DNA of 64,000 nt from Triticum aestivum (lineage: Eukaryota > Streptophyta > Magnoliopsida > Poales > Poaceae). The translations under genes and the position numbers were made by a program. Each line of letters begins with the position of its first letter. The stretch's first letter is position 1. Below are positions 45,900-57,953 of the stretch, piece by piece. The notes beneath the pieces were generated by a model. It was given only the letters and a program-made list of their open reading frames with translations. It made no database searches and was not told where the DNA came from. Location of the stretch: contig NC_057811.1 in the NCBI RefSeq assembly GCF_018294505.1, forward strand, positions 403,956,790-404,020,789. The letters run 5' to 3'.

Positions 45900-48800
45900 T
45901 CCTAGAGAAAATTTAGTTGAAAGTTGATAGTAGCAATTATGCGGACTGGGTCCGTAAACTGAGGATTGTCCTCATTGCTGCACAGAAGGCTTATGTCCTT
46001 AATGCACCGCTCAGTGTGCAGAACCTCGAGCGTCGTTTGTGGATGTTGCGAACATCTGACATACACGTTTTGATGACCACGTGATAGTTCAGTGCGTAAT
46101 GTTAAAACGGTATAGAATTGAGGCACCAAAGACGTTTTTGAAACGTCGCAGAACATATGAGATGTTCCAAAGACTGAAATTGGGATTTCAGACTAGTGCC
46201 CATGTCAAGAGGTATGAGACCTCTGACAAGTTTCTTAAGCCTGCAAACTAAGGGAGAAAAGCTCAATCGTTGAGCATGTGCTCAGATTGTCTAAGTACTA
46301 CAATCGCTTGAATCGAGTGGGAGTTAATCTTCCAGATGAGATAGTGATGGTTCTCCATAGTCACTGCCACCAAACTATTAGAGCTTCGTGATGAACTATA
46401 ACATATCAGGGATAGACATGATGATCCTTGAGCAACTCGCGATGTTTGACACCGCGAAAGTAGAAATCAAGTAGGAGCATCAATTGTTGATGGTTAGTAA
46501 AACCACTAGTTTCAAGAAGGGCACGGGCAACAAGGGATACTTCATGAAACGGCAAATCAGTTGCAGCTCTAGTGAAGAAAGCCAAGGTTGAACCCAAACC
46601 CGAGACTAAGTGCTTCTGAGATGAGGGGAACGGTCACTGAAGCAGAACTACCCTAGATACTTCGTAGATGAGAAGGCTGGTAAGGTCGACAGAAGTATAT
46701 TGGATATACATTATATTAATGTGTACTTTACTAGTACTCCTAGTAGCACCAGGGTATTAGATACCGGTTCGGTTGCTAAGTGTTAGTAACTCGAAATAAA
46801 AGCTGCGGAATAAACGGAGACTAGCTAAAAGTGAGATGACGATATGTGTTGGAAGTGTTTCCAAGGTTGATGTGATCAAGCATCGCATGCTCCCTCTACC
46901 ATCGAGATTGGTGTTAAACCTAAATAATTGTTATTTGGTGTTTACGTTGAGCATAGACATGATTGGATTATGTTGTTCATTTAAGAAGAATAATGGTTAC
47001 TCTTTTTATTTGAATAATACCTTCAATGGTCTTGCACCTAAAATGAATGGTTTATTGAATCTCGATCGTAGTGATACACATGTTCATGCCAAAAGATATA
47101 AGATAGTAATGATAGTACCACATACTTGTGGCACTGCCATTTGAGTCATATTGGTATAAAACGCATGAAGAAGCTCCATGTTGATGGATCTTTGGACTCA
47201 CTCGTTTTTGAAAAGATTGAGACATGCGAACCATGTCTATTGGTATATATGCATGAAGAAACTCCATGCAGATGGATCGTTTGGACTCACTTGATTTTGA
47301 ATCACTTGAGACATGCAAATCATACCACATGGGCAAGATGACTGAAAGGCATCGTTTTCAGTGAGATGGAACAAAAGAGCAACTTGTTGGAAGTAATACA
47401 TTTGATGTGTGCAATCCAATGAGTGCTGAGGCACGCAGTGAATATCGTTATGCTCTTACTTCACAGATGATTTGAGTAGATTCTAAGGATATTTACTTGA
47501 TGAAACACAAGTCTGAAATATTGAAAGGTTCAAGTAATTTCAGAGTGAAGTTGAAGATCATCGTGACAAGAGGATAAAATGTCTATGATATGATCATAGA
47601 GATAAATATCTGAGTTACGAGTTTGGCACACAATTAAGACATTGTGGAAATTGTTTCACAACTAATACCGCCTGGAACACCATAGTGTGATGGTGTGTCC
47701 GAACATCATAACTGCACCCTATTGGATATGGTGCATACCATGATGTCTCTTATCGAATTACCACTATCGTTTATGGGTTAGGCATTAGAGACAACCACAT
47801 TCACTTTAAATAGGGCACCACGCAATTCCATTGAGACGACACCGTATGAACTATGGTTTAGAGAAACCTAAGCTGTTATTTCTTAAAAGTTTGGGGCTGC
47901 GATGCTTATGTGAAAAAGTTTCAGGCTGATAAGCTCGAACCCAAAGAGGATAAATGCATCTTCATAGAATACCCAAAACAGTTGGGTATACCTCCTATTT
48001 CAGATCCGGAAGCAAAAGTGATTGTTTCTAGAAACGGGTCCTTTCTCGAGGAAAAGTTTCTCTCGAAAGAATTGAGTGGGAGGATGGTGGAGACTTGATG
48101 AGGTTATTGAACCGTCATTTCAACTAGTGTGTAGAAGGGCACATGAAGTTGTTCCTATGGCACCTACACCAATTGAAGTGGAAGCTTATGATAGTGATCA
48201 TGAAACTTCAGATCAAGTCACTACCAAACCTCTAGGACGACAAGGATGCATGCTACTTCAGAGTGGTACGTAATCCTGTCTTGGAAGTCATGTTGCTAGA
48301 CAACAATGAACCTACGAGCTATGGAGAAGCGATGGTGGGCCCAAATTCTGACAAATGGCTCGAGGCCATAAAATCCGAGAGAGGATCCATGTATAAAAAC
48401 AAAGTATAGACTTTGGAAGAACTACTTGATGGTCGTAAGGCTGTTGGGTGCAAATGGATTTTAAAAGGAAGACGGATAATGATGGTAAGTGTCACCATTA
48501 AGAAAGCTCGACTTGTCGTTAAGATGTTTTCCGACAAGTTCAAGGAGTTGACTACGATGAGATTTTCTCACTCATAGCGATGCTAAGAGTCTGTTGGAAT
48601 TATATTAGCAGTTACTGCATTATTTATGAAATCTTGCAGATAGGATGTCAAAACATTGTTTCCTCGACGATTTTCTTGAGGAAAGGTTGTATGTGATACA
48701 ACCAGAAGATTTTGTCAATCCTGAAAGATGCTAACAAGTATGCAAAGCTCCAGCAATCCTTCTAAGGACTGGAGTAAGCATCTCAGAGTTGGAATATACG

Positions 48801-49620
48801 TTTTGATGAGATGATCAAAGATTTTGGGTTTATACAAAGTTTATGAGAAACTTGTATTTCCAAAGAAGTGAGTGGGAGCACTATAGAATTTTTGATGAGT
48901 ATATGTTGTTAACATATTGTTGATCAGAAATGATGTAGAATTTCTGGAAAGCATCCAGGGTTATTTGAAAAGTGTTTTTCAATGGAAAACCTGGATTAAG
49001 CTACTTGAACATTGAGCATCAAGATCTATAAGGATAGATCAAAAACGCTTAATAGTACTTACAAATGAATACATACCGTGACAAGATTTTGAAGAAGTTC
49101 AAAATAGATCAGCAAAGAAGGAGTTCTTGGCTGTGTTACAAGGTGTGAGTATTGAGTAAGACTCAAGACCTGACCACGGCAGAAGAGAGAGAAAGGACGA
49201 AGGTCGTCCCCTATGCTTTAGACGTAGGCTCTACAGTATGCTATGCTGTGTACCGCACCTGAAGTGTGCCTTGCCATGAGTTAGTCAAGGGGTACAATAG
49301 TGATCCGGGAATGGATCACATGACAGCGGTCAAACTTATCCTTAGTATCTAGTGGACTAAGGAATTTTCTCGATTATGGAGGTGGTAAAAGAGTTCGTCG
49401 TAAAGGGTTACATCGATGCAAACTTTGACACTAATCCGGATGACTCTGAGTAGTAAACCGGATTCTTATAGTAGAGCAGTTATTTGGAATAGCTCCAAGT
49501 AGCGCGTGGTAGCTGCATCTACAAGATGACATAGAGATTTGTAAAGCACACACAGATCTGGAAGGTTCAGACCCGTTGACTAGTAACCTCTCTCACAAGG
49601 GAGATATGAACAAACCCCAT
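45900..49620 (+). pseudogene. gag-pol remnant of element C, heavily eroded
   Basis: Short fragments in shifting frames follow copia order: gag near 45900-46650 (the zinc knuckle is destroyed near 46605-46650), protease relic near 46740, integrase near 46836-47700 (a duplicated piece around LHVDGSLDSL and LHADGSFGLT near 47160-47300), linker near 47910-48270, RT relics near 48360-49100, RNase H pieces near 49190-49600. No domain is open over its full length. No functional product is possible. Confidence 0.88.
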
Positions 49621-49689
49621 GGGTGTTGGATTCATTACAATCACATAGTGATGTGAACTAGATTATTGACTCTAGTGCAACTGGGAGAC

Positions 49690-51443
49690 TGTTGGAAATA
49701 TGCCCTAGAGGCAATAATAAAATGGTTATTATTGTATTTCCTTGTTCATGATAGTTGTCTATTGTTCATGCTATAATTGTATTAACTGGAAACTGTAATA
49801 CATGTGTGAATACATAGACCACAACATGTCCCTAGTAAGCCTCTAGTTGACTAGCTCGTTGATCAATAGATGGTTATGGTTTCCTGACCATGGACATTGG
49901 ATGTCATTGATAACGGGATCACATCATTAGGAGAATGATGTGATGGACAAGACCCAATCCTAAGCATAGCACAAGACCGTGTAGTTCGTTTGCTAAGAGC
50001 TTTTCTAATGTCAAGTATAGTTTCCTTAGACCATGAGATTGTGCAACTCCCGGATACCGTAGGAATGCTTTGGGTGTACCAAACGTCACAACGTAACTGG
50101 GTGGCTATAAAGGTGCACTACAGGTATCTCCGAAAGTGTCTGTTGGGTTGGCACGAATCGAGACTGGGATTTGCCACTCAGTATGACGGAGAGGTATCTC
50201 TGGGCCCACTCGGTAATGCATCATCATAATGAGCTCAATGTGACTCAGGAGTTAGCCACGGGATCATGCGTTACGGAACGAGTAAAGAGACTTGCCGGTA
50301 ACGAGATTGAACGAGGTATTGGGATACCGACGATCGAATCTCGGGCAAGTAACATACCGATAGACAAAGGGAATTGTATACGGGATTGATTGAATCCCCG
50401 ACATCGTGGTTCATCCGATGAGATCATCGTGGAACATGTGGGAGCCAATATGGGTATCCAGATCCCGCTATTGGTTATTGGCCGAAGAGGTGTCTCGGTC
50501 ATGTCTGCATGGTTCCCGAACCCGTAGGGTCTACACACTTAAGGTTCGGTGACGCTAGAGTTGTTATGGGAAATAGTATGTGGTTACCGAAGGTTGTTCG
50601 GAGTCCCGGATGAGATCCCGGACATCACGAGGAGTTCCGGAATGGTCCGGCGGTGAAGATCGATATATTGGACGAAGGGTATTGGAGTCCGGAAGTGTTC
50701 CGGGAGTACCAGGCTATGGCCAGCATGACCGAAAGGTGTTTCGAGAGCCCCGGCAAGTGTTGGAGGGCCTCATGGGCCAAAGGGGAAGGGGCAAACCAGC
50801 CCACTAAGGGGTGGTGCGCCCCCCACAACCTTTCCCATGTTACTTGGGGAGGTGGGGCGCCTCCACCTGCTTGGGAGGCAAGCCTCCACCTGCTTGGCTT
50901 GGGGGGCAAGTCTCCCTAGGATTTTCCCTAGGGAGATCCAATCTGCTTGGCCGCCGCCCCCTAGGGGAAACCCTAGGGCGCCTCCCCCTCTCCCCTTGCC
51001 CCTATATATAGTGGAGGGGTGGGAGGGCAGCCGCACCTCTTCCCTGGCGCAGCCCTCCCTCCTCATACACCTCCTCCTCCTCTTCCTCTGTAGTGCTTAG
51101 CGAAGCTCTGCCGGAGAACCACGAGCTCCATTGCCACCACGTCGTCGTGTTGCTGGAGTTCTCCCTCAACTTCTCCTCTCCCCTTGCCGGATCAAAAAGG
51201 AGGAGACGTCCCCGGGCTGTACATGTGTTGAACGCGGAGGCGCCGTCCGTTCGGCGCTAGATCAGATCTTCCGTGATTTGAATCGCTGCGAGTACGACTC
51301 CATCAACCGCGTTCTTGTAACGCTTCCGCTTAGCGATCTTCAAGGGTATGAAGATGAACTCCCTCTCTCTCGTTGCTAGCATCTCCTAGATTGATCTTGG
51401 TGACACGTAGGAAAATTTTGAATTATTGCTACGTTACCCATCA
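49690..51443 (+). repeat. 3' LTR of element C
   Basis: 1754 bp, beginning TGTTGGAAATATGCCC, ending CGTTACCCATCA, followed by the CCTTA duplication. Confidence 0.96.
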
Positions 51444-51448
51444 CCTTA

Positions 51449-52106
51449 TTGGGCTTTAAGGGAAAGAGAGAGGAGAGGCTGGGCGCCCCCCAAGGCCTAG
51501 TACGAATTGGACTAGGGGGAGGGGTTGCGCCCCCTCCTTCCTTCTCTTCTCTCTTCCCTTTCCTTGACTCCTACTCCTATTACTTGGAAGGGGGGAATCC
51601 TACTCCCGGTGGGAGTAGGACTCCTAGGGCGCGCCATAGAGAGGGCCGGCCCTCCTCCTCCTCCACTCCTTTATATACGGGGAGGGGGGCACCCCTTGGA
51701 GACACAACAATTGATCTCTTGATCTCTTAGCCGTGTGCGGTGCCCCCCTCCACCACAATCCACCTCGATAATATTGTAGCGGTGCTTAGGCGAAGCCCTG
51801 CGTCGGTAGAACATCATCATCGTCACCACGCCGTCGTGCTGACGGAACTCCCTCTCAAAGCTCGGCTGGATCGGAGTTCGAGGGACGTCATCGAGCTGAA
51901 CGTGTGCTGAACTCGGAGGTGTCGTGCGTTCGGTACTTGATCGGTCGGATCGTGAAGACGTACGACTACATCAACCGCGTTGTGCTAACGCTTCCGCTTT
52001 CGGTCTATGAGGGTACGTGGACAACACTCTCCCCTCTCGTTGCTATGCATCACCATGATCCTGTGTGTGCGTAGGAATTTTTTTGAAATTACTACGTTCC
52101 CCAACA
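51449..52106 (+). repeat. 3' LTR of element B, second part
   Basis: Continues the LTR from 42863 (TTGGGCTTTAAGGGAAAG) to ACGTTCCCCAACA; matches 36050-36712. Confidence 0.95.
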
Positions 52107-52111
52107 AGAGC

Positions 52112-52382
52112 AAATGGATCCGGCAGCTCGGGGAGGGGGGGATTTGGTGCAATTTGGGGTGGGGTCGGGTTGTCAGGTCCGACGTGGCGGGCGTGCTCGG
52201 GCGCGCCCGGACGCCCCCATATCCGCCCCATATTTGGGCTGTATATAGGGGGTGCCGGTCAGCCCGGGCGTTTGAGGGCCATTTGAGGGGCCTGTCTGGG
52301 TCAAAAAATCGTGATCGGGCAGTGATCGCGCGGCCCGTCCGGATGTATGAGGCGGGTTTGAGAGGTTTGGTTGTAGATGCTC
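52112..52382 (-). mobile_element. right fragment of the Harbinger element, with its promoter
   Basis: GC-rich sequence ending in the inverted terminus. On the minus strand a TATA-like CCTATATACAG (near 52239-52250) would have driven the transposase gene, which now lies 17 kb away beyond the nested retrotransposons. Confidence 0.75.
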
Positions 52383-52385
52383 TTA

Positions 52386-53554
52386 TACTCTTACCATGTG
52401 TTTACGTTTCTACCTGCGTCCAGTTTAACCTTCTCTTGTTTATTTGTCCACAGTAGCTGGACATCAGTTGCGTGAAACTGAAAACGAAATTTAGGTCAGT
52501 CGATTTTCGGATGAACGAAGCAACAACTGCTGGAGGAAAGGAAGGAGCAGACGCTGGATCACCGGAGAAGCTACAGCTTCTGGGTCTATGTTAGCTAGGG
52601 TGGCAGACGACCCCGGTATTTATATATTTTAGGGTGGCAAGTGACCCCAGTATCTAGGGGTGTTAGGGGGGGTCGCCGGAAAAATTTAGAGATTCGCTGG
52701 TGTTTGAGGGGTGGCGCCAGCACCGCGGTGGAGAGTGGTTGAGGGGAGGGCGGGTCGGCGAGGCTGGCACGGGAGCGTCGTCGGCCGCGGGGGGCGTTAG
52801 TAGGCGGCGGGAGGAAGAAGATGGCAGACAACTGTGATATGTTGTTTGTTGTTCAGGAAAAATGGGTTAAGAGGAAGAAGGCACAATCTGACCATTAGAT
52901 CACAAATCAATGGCAGATAATGACTTGACTGACCCAAATTGTAATTCTAGGTAACTGGCACCTATCCAGTCCCTTATTTGTCTGCATTTTGGCAGAGTTG
53001 CATACAGAAGCAAATTCAGACATGTTTGGCAAATGTTCCATCAACCCTACAGATACCGCAGTCCAATGTCCAAATCAGAACAAACAAGTCGTTTTTCTCC
53101 TAGAAGGGTCTCCCTGGCCCCAATAATATACTCCATGATATTTGGGACGCTGAGCTAGTCCCATCCTGGCAAAACGCAATGGCCAACACCCTTCGACGAG
53201 ACACCACACGATATTTGGCATACCAAACCAGTACGAGGGCCTATTACTCGGGACGTCGACGTCGAGCCCTCCAACCCAAGTGGGGGGAGCGCCCATGCCC
53301 ATCGTCCCCGATTCCCCGCGGTCCAGCCTTCCGGGGGGAAAGAGGCCGAGTAGACGGTGAGCTCGGCTCGTCGCCACGCTCCGGACCCCCATGCCGCACC
53401 CGGATTTCGGCCACATGCGGCCGGTAGACGTCGCCGTCCCGAGTTTTACCCCGGTGGGCATACTGGCATCTCGATCCCCGGAACAGCTGAGGCCGGCATT
53501 CGAGTAAATTGCAGAAAACCACCACTTTAAAGACTAGGTTTGCGAAAAACACTA
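52386..53554. other. intergenic sequence
   Basis: Host sequence of the Harbinger insertion followed by GC-rich stretches near 52640-52830 and 53180-53460. Open frames there follow base composition; no family is recognisable. No gene supported. Confidence 0.5.
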
Positions 53555-53635
53555 CTCCCTCCGTAAACTAATATAAGAGCGTTTAGAATACTAAAGTAGT
53601 GATCTAAACGCTCTTATATTAGTTTACAGAGGGAG
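53555..53635. mobile_element. short Stowaway MITE
   Basis: 81 bp, CTCCCTCCGTAAACTAATAT to ATTAGTTTACAGAGGGAG, flanked by TA (53553-53554, 53636-53637). Nearly perfect hairpin around AATACTAAAGTAGTGATC. Confidence 0.95.
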
Positions 53636-53710
53636 TACAATACATTTTTTTTGCAAAAAACATCACGTCTACGGTAATCTTTTTGCAAATAATACTGATC
53701 GGCGGATCAG

Positions 53711-54576
53711 GCTCAGTTAAGTGAGTTTATGACAGGTGGGGTCCATTTTTTACCTACATGGCGTGACTTTTTGTGCCAGGTGAATTTTAATCTAAAATTA
53801 CAAACTAGACCTTAGAAATTTACATAGACACCCCTAAATCAAAAATTAAAAACGCAATTAGCCCCCGGTTGTCGTTCTACAGCAGATTGGCGGCGCGTTG
53901 TCCGATTTGTCCGTCGGCGGTGGGTGCAGAACGCCGTTGCTCTGGTCGTCGTTCTCCCATTGTAGCGCTCACCACACCGAGCTGTGCCCAGGTCGCCGAC
54001 TACTGCCGAGACAGGCTCCACGCCGCGCTCGCCGAGGAGCTGCGCGCCGCAAGCACCCACCAAACAAACCTTGAAATCGACCCAAGCCGCTGATCGAGCC
54101 GCGCCGCCAGTCTCCGGCGAGGCGGCGACCCCGAGCCCCAATAATCCCTTCTCCGGCCACAGGAGCTCCAGGTACGCTTCCTCTTGACGTTCTCTCTTTG
54201 CTTCATCCATTGATGGTCCGTAGGTTCTGAAATCCTAGGGTCTGCAACTCCAGGGTTCCTCTCTCCATCTGGTCCTCCGCTACGCCCCGAATCGATGGAG
54301 TTCCGGGCCCCGCCGACGAGCCTCAGGCTCGCGACGCCGACTGCCACCGCCAGCTTCCGCCCGGCCGCCCTCATGACCTCCTTCCTCAACAGCAGCGGTG
54401 CGTTTCTCGAGCTCGTGTTCTGCAGAGGACCGTGTCGCGGATGGCGGCCGTGGTCGGGGTCGGGATGGGCCTGGGAAAGGGAGAGAAAGTTGGGGGGATT
54501 TTCGCATTAAACCTAAACTGTTATGCCACGTGAGCAAAAAATGGTCCCCACCTGTCATAAACTCACTTAACTGAGC
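53711..54576. mobile_element. inverted-repeat-bounded unit, possible Pack-type element
   Basis: GCTCAGTTAAGTGAGTTTAT at 53711 and the inverse ATAAACTCACTTAACTGAGC ending at 54576 pair over about 50 bp (including GACAGGTGGGG and CCATTTTTT). Between them lies GC-rich, exon-like sequence. One frame from ATG 54295 (MEFRAPPTSLRLATPT and onward) looks like an organelle-targeting N-terminus and reaches a donor-like GTGCGT near 54398, with nothing to follow. A clear target duplication was not found (only TCAG on both sides), so the class of element is unsure. Confidence 0.45.
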
Positions 54577-54917
54577 TCAGGCTAGTTACTCCAGTTACTC
54601 CCGGCATTCGCTTCCCAGTTACTCCAGTTACCAGTTACCACCACGGCGCTCTTGTGTGGCACAGTACTGCTGTGGTCTATTCGCATCTACGCGACAGGGC
54701 CGGCGGTGTTTATCCAGTCGAGCCGCGTCCCTGTCGATTGTCCAGCGGCCGGCGTACTCTTGTAGACGTGCAGTTGACACGGAGGCTGGTTTGTATTGTA
54801 TGGTCTCGCTCGTTTTGTTTTTGCCGGAAGAATGGTCTCACGCTCTCTCGAAGATTACTTTCTTCTTTCACTTTCACGACTGCTAGCTCCTGGTAGGTGT
54901 TCTTTGTTTACATGTGA
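54577..54917. other. intergenic sequence
   Basis: Short repeats of CCAGTTACTCC near 54590-54640, otherwise nothing recognisable. Confidence 0.5.
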
Positions 54918-56855
54918 CTAGCTGAGTGCCCGTGTGTTGCCACGGAACATAAATTTGAACGTCACTCATCATTGTTATTCGCCACCAACGCTGATCCAAC
55001 CTTGCTAGTGGCTCGCTGCTATCAACAAACCCATGATACGCCCTCTTGTAGCCCCGACAACTCCTCCCACTTAATGTGCTCACCCCACAGAATAGTATGA
55101 CATCGTCTTCCATATACAATGTACTCCCTTCGTTATAAATTTTTCTCTAAAATGTACCAAAGTAGCCTGATAGACAAGTAAGAAGCAAGAAAAGTAAAAA
55201 AAAAAGAGCACATATCCACAACAAAGGAAGCATCACTGCATCCACATAACTAAATAAGCATCCTATCAAGCAGGCACATCAGATATGTCCATCTTCAATT
55301 TATGTTTTCTTCCAACTAAATAGCTACTATGACAAGCTCATATTGCTCTGCATTTTCTGACACCATATGTCAAAATGACCATGATTGTGCGTGGCGTTGC
55401 CATGGAATAAAGAATATGAATACTTCTTTTTTCTTCAGATATCTTCACTCTTCTATGTCTGTAGACCGATATCCACCCTCTTCATCACCTTACTGACATA
55501 ATGACAATGAACTTCTTAACCTCCCTCCACTTGTTTTGACAAAAGCACATGATTTGGAAATGGAATAACAGTCACTTGAACACATACGTCGAATAATACA
55601 TATGTACTTTCTAACGGTATCATGCCTCAGCCTCACGCATCCGTCTTCATTTACTCCTTGCTCTGGGCAAACTACTGCCCTCTAACCACATGCCTGTCTT
55701 GGCTAGCCTCCTCATATCTAGAGCTCACCATGCATGATAAAATCAAATGAGAAAATAGAAAAAGCCCAAAATTTAGAAAAATCAAGGATATTTCAGAAAA
55801 TATGTAGAATTAAAACAAATAATAAAAAGTAGGTATTTAAAAATTTGAAATTTATTGAATCACATCATTTCTCTAAAATATTTTACTTATAAAATATTCT
55901 TGTGAATGGCACATAGGCAAAGTGCTGACAACAATTCCTGCAAGCTCTACAACGTTCAGCTCAGATGTACTTGTCTCAGTGCAGAAGTATGCCATCCCAA
56001 CCTCGCCCTTCCCAAGCTTCCGACCAAGGATATAAATATAATGTTCCCTTAGGTTTGCCGGTTCAGCCCAATGACAGAGATAGATGTAGGAACAAACCTT
56101 CCTTCAGAATCCCATCAACAGTGGACTGCTAAAACTTCTTCAAATGTGAGAGCAATCCTCTTCAAGGTGTTCATCAGCATACCTAGCTTAAATGAAAATA
56201 TATTCTCTTCTGCATAGGATTTCACAAATGTACTTAGTTGAGTTTGTGTGTTCCATTCAAAACATAACATCATTTTTTATGTTTTCCTATTTTAACAATC
56301 GACACATGAAATACTTGGTGCATGTATTTCCGTACGAGATCTAACATGTAGCTGTAGTTTCAAAACAAAGCCATGCATAGTTATGTATAGTCATAGTTAC
56401 CATGCCCTTTTAACTTACTCACCACCAAGTCCTAAGCAGCAATGGAGTTTCTTCCTTCGAACCAAAGAAGTGGTTTATAATCTGAAAAATAGAACCAGAA
56501 AACAAATAGTGAAGATAAACCTAAGTTGGAAGAATGTAGATTTTTGTCCTCTTTAGTGAAGACTGTATACTAAAGTAGTACTCCCTCTGTAAAGAAATAT
56601 AAGAGCATATAGATGTACTAATATGCAGCACTGCAATCAGAGGTATATCAGCATCATGGTTTCCACTTTCCAGAGATTTTCTCAAAAGCCAATTGAACCT
56701 GATTATTGCAGGTGCAGGTCTCTCATATTTTCTTAAATTTATAAATCACGGGTATATCAACATTATGTTTATCTCCAGTATAGTTACAGTGGAACAATCG
56801 GATGTACTCAATTGATAGTGAAAGAGCCAAGATTGCAAGGTGAGATGTATTCCAT

Positions 56856-56930
56856 TCCCTCCGTCCCAAAATAAGTGTCTCAACTTTTGTACTAACTTAA
56901 GTTGAGACACTTAATTTGGGACAGAGGGAG
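56856..56930. mobile_element. short Stowaway MITE inside the Helitron
   Basis: TCCCTCCGTCCCAAAATAAG to TTAATTTGGGACAGAGGGAG, a near-perfect 75-bp hairpin with TA at 56931-56932. Truncated ends of related MITEs lie near 55123 (CTCCCTTCGTTATAAAT) and 56581 (CTCCCTCTGTAAAG). Confidence 0.85.
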
Positions 56931-57953
56931 TATATATATAATGAATATAAATAAAATTACTATGATGTAGCACTAAGACCTTTGTAGTATTTTCCTTCTT
57001 GTGAAAAGCTTATGTGAACACAAGGTACATCTCATACTTGCCTGTGTCACTACCTCACTATAAAATGCTACAAATAGACATACATCTATATGCAGTGATT
57101 TACTGAACAAAATCTAAAGATACTTAATGTTATTACTTTCAACACATACTTTTTATTTGAAAAACATTAAAATACTCTGTAGAAATTGTTATTATCATGT
57201 AAAGTACACTTTATAAAACAATTATAGAACTAACTTTTTATATAAATTCGAGAGCAACATCTTAAGGCTGGAATTAGCAAAAAGGCATGTACTACATCCA
57301 GCATCATCTTAAGTAGAAACACACAGATATTAGGTAGGTGTGTGTACAGAAAGCTCTTGATTGAGCAGCATTTTAGTACATCATATATAGTAGCTAATTT
57401 TCAGGACATATTGGTCATTGAATAGTCGGAAGAAGTAAACAGATGGTTACCGAAAGTTTCTCCATTGTGGAGCTTACACAGTCTTCCACCTTATCCTGAC
57501 CTTGGTATTGAATCATTGTTACAGCACACACAAATACGGATATCAAATAAAAATCAGAAAACAAGTTGCATTCTCTGCCAAAACCATATGCAATACCTCC
57601 TGTAGTAGGAGTATTTTCAGTAACTACTCTGATGTACTACTGCTCCTAGTTTCAGTAAACAAATAAAATACATGCAGAACTAACACATGGGATACTGAGA
57701 AAAACCAAAACATAAAGAAGAAATTATTGTCAGCCCGAAATATGAAGCTAAGTCTGATGTACTGCTATAGCCGTCCGTGTAACCTCGTCGGTTATCCACC
57801 CCATCCGCCAAACTCTCCTCCGATTGCTGTCACCGCGGCCTATCCATCACAACAAGAAGACTTATGTAGAGAATGGCGTAACAAAATAAACAAGGCTATC
57901 AAATTTCTGCTACAAAGAACGCAAACTCTGTCAGTAGTTACAAAACTGAAAAA

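Larger units (their letters stand above)
42864..51443 (+). mobile_element. element C: Angela-type copia with eroded coding region, 8.6 kb
   Basis: LTRs at 42864-44609 and 49690-51443, CCTTA target duplications, primer-binding site at 44611, polypurine tract (CAACTGGGAGAC) before 49690. Same LTR subfamily as element A. The termini end CCCATCA instead of CCCAACA in both LTRs, so this change predates the insertion. The LTRs show about 30 differences by eye (below 2%), while the internal coding region is riddled with stops and shifts. Confidence 0.96.
34987..52106 (+). mobile_element. element B: copia retrotransposon (WIS/Angela clade) split by element C
   Basis: 5' LTR 34987-36712, internal region 36713-41797, 3' LTR 41798-42863 plus 51449-52106. 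Plus strand, copia order. The LTR begins TGAAGGAAATATGCCC and ends ACGTTCCCCAACA, a different subfamily from elements A and C. LTRs differ by about 2% by eye. It inserted into the Harbinger element and was later hit in its own 3' LTR by element C. Its coding region is heavily damaged. Confidence 0.93.
33251..52382 (-). mobile_element. PIF/Harbinger DNA transposon split by nested copia elements
   Basis: Left end GAGCATCTAAAGCCGGAC at 33251 and right end GGTTGTAGATGCTC at 52382 are inverted repeats, each flanked by TTA (33248-33250 and 52383-52385), the Harbinger target site. The left fragment (33251-34986) holds the transposase remnant; the right fragment (52112-52382) holds GC-rich 5' sequence with a TATA-like motif. 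Without the insertion the element would be about 2.0 kb. No second (Myb-like) ORF, usual in autonomous PIF elements, is visible, so it was probably already non-autonomous. Confidence 0.85.
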
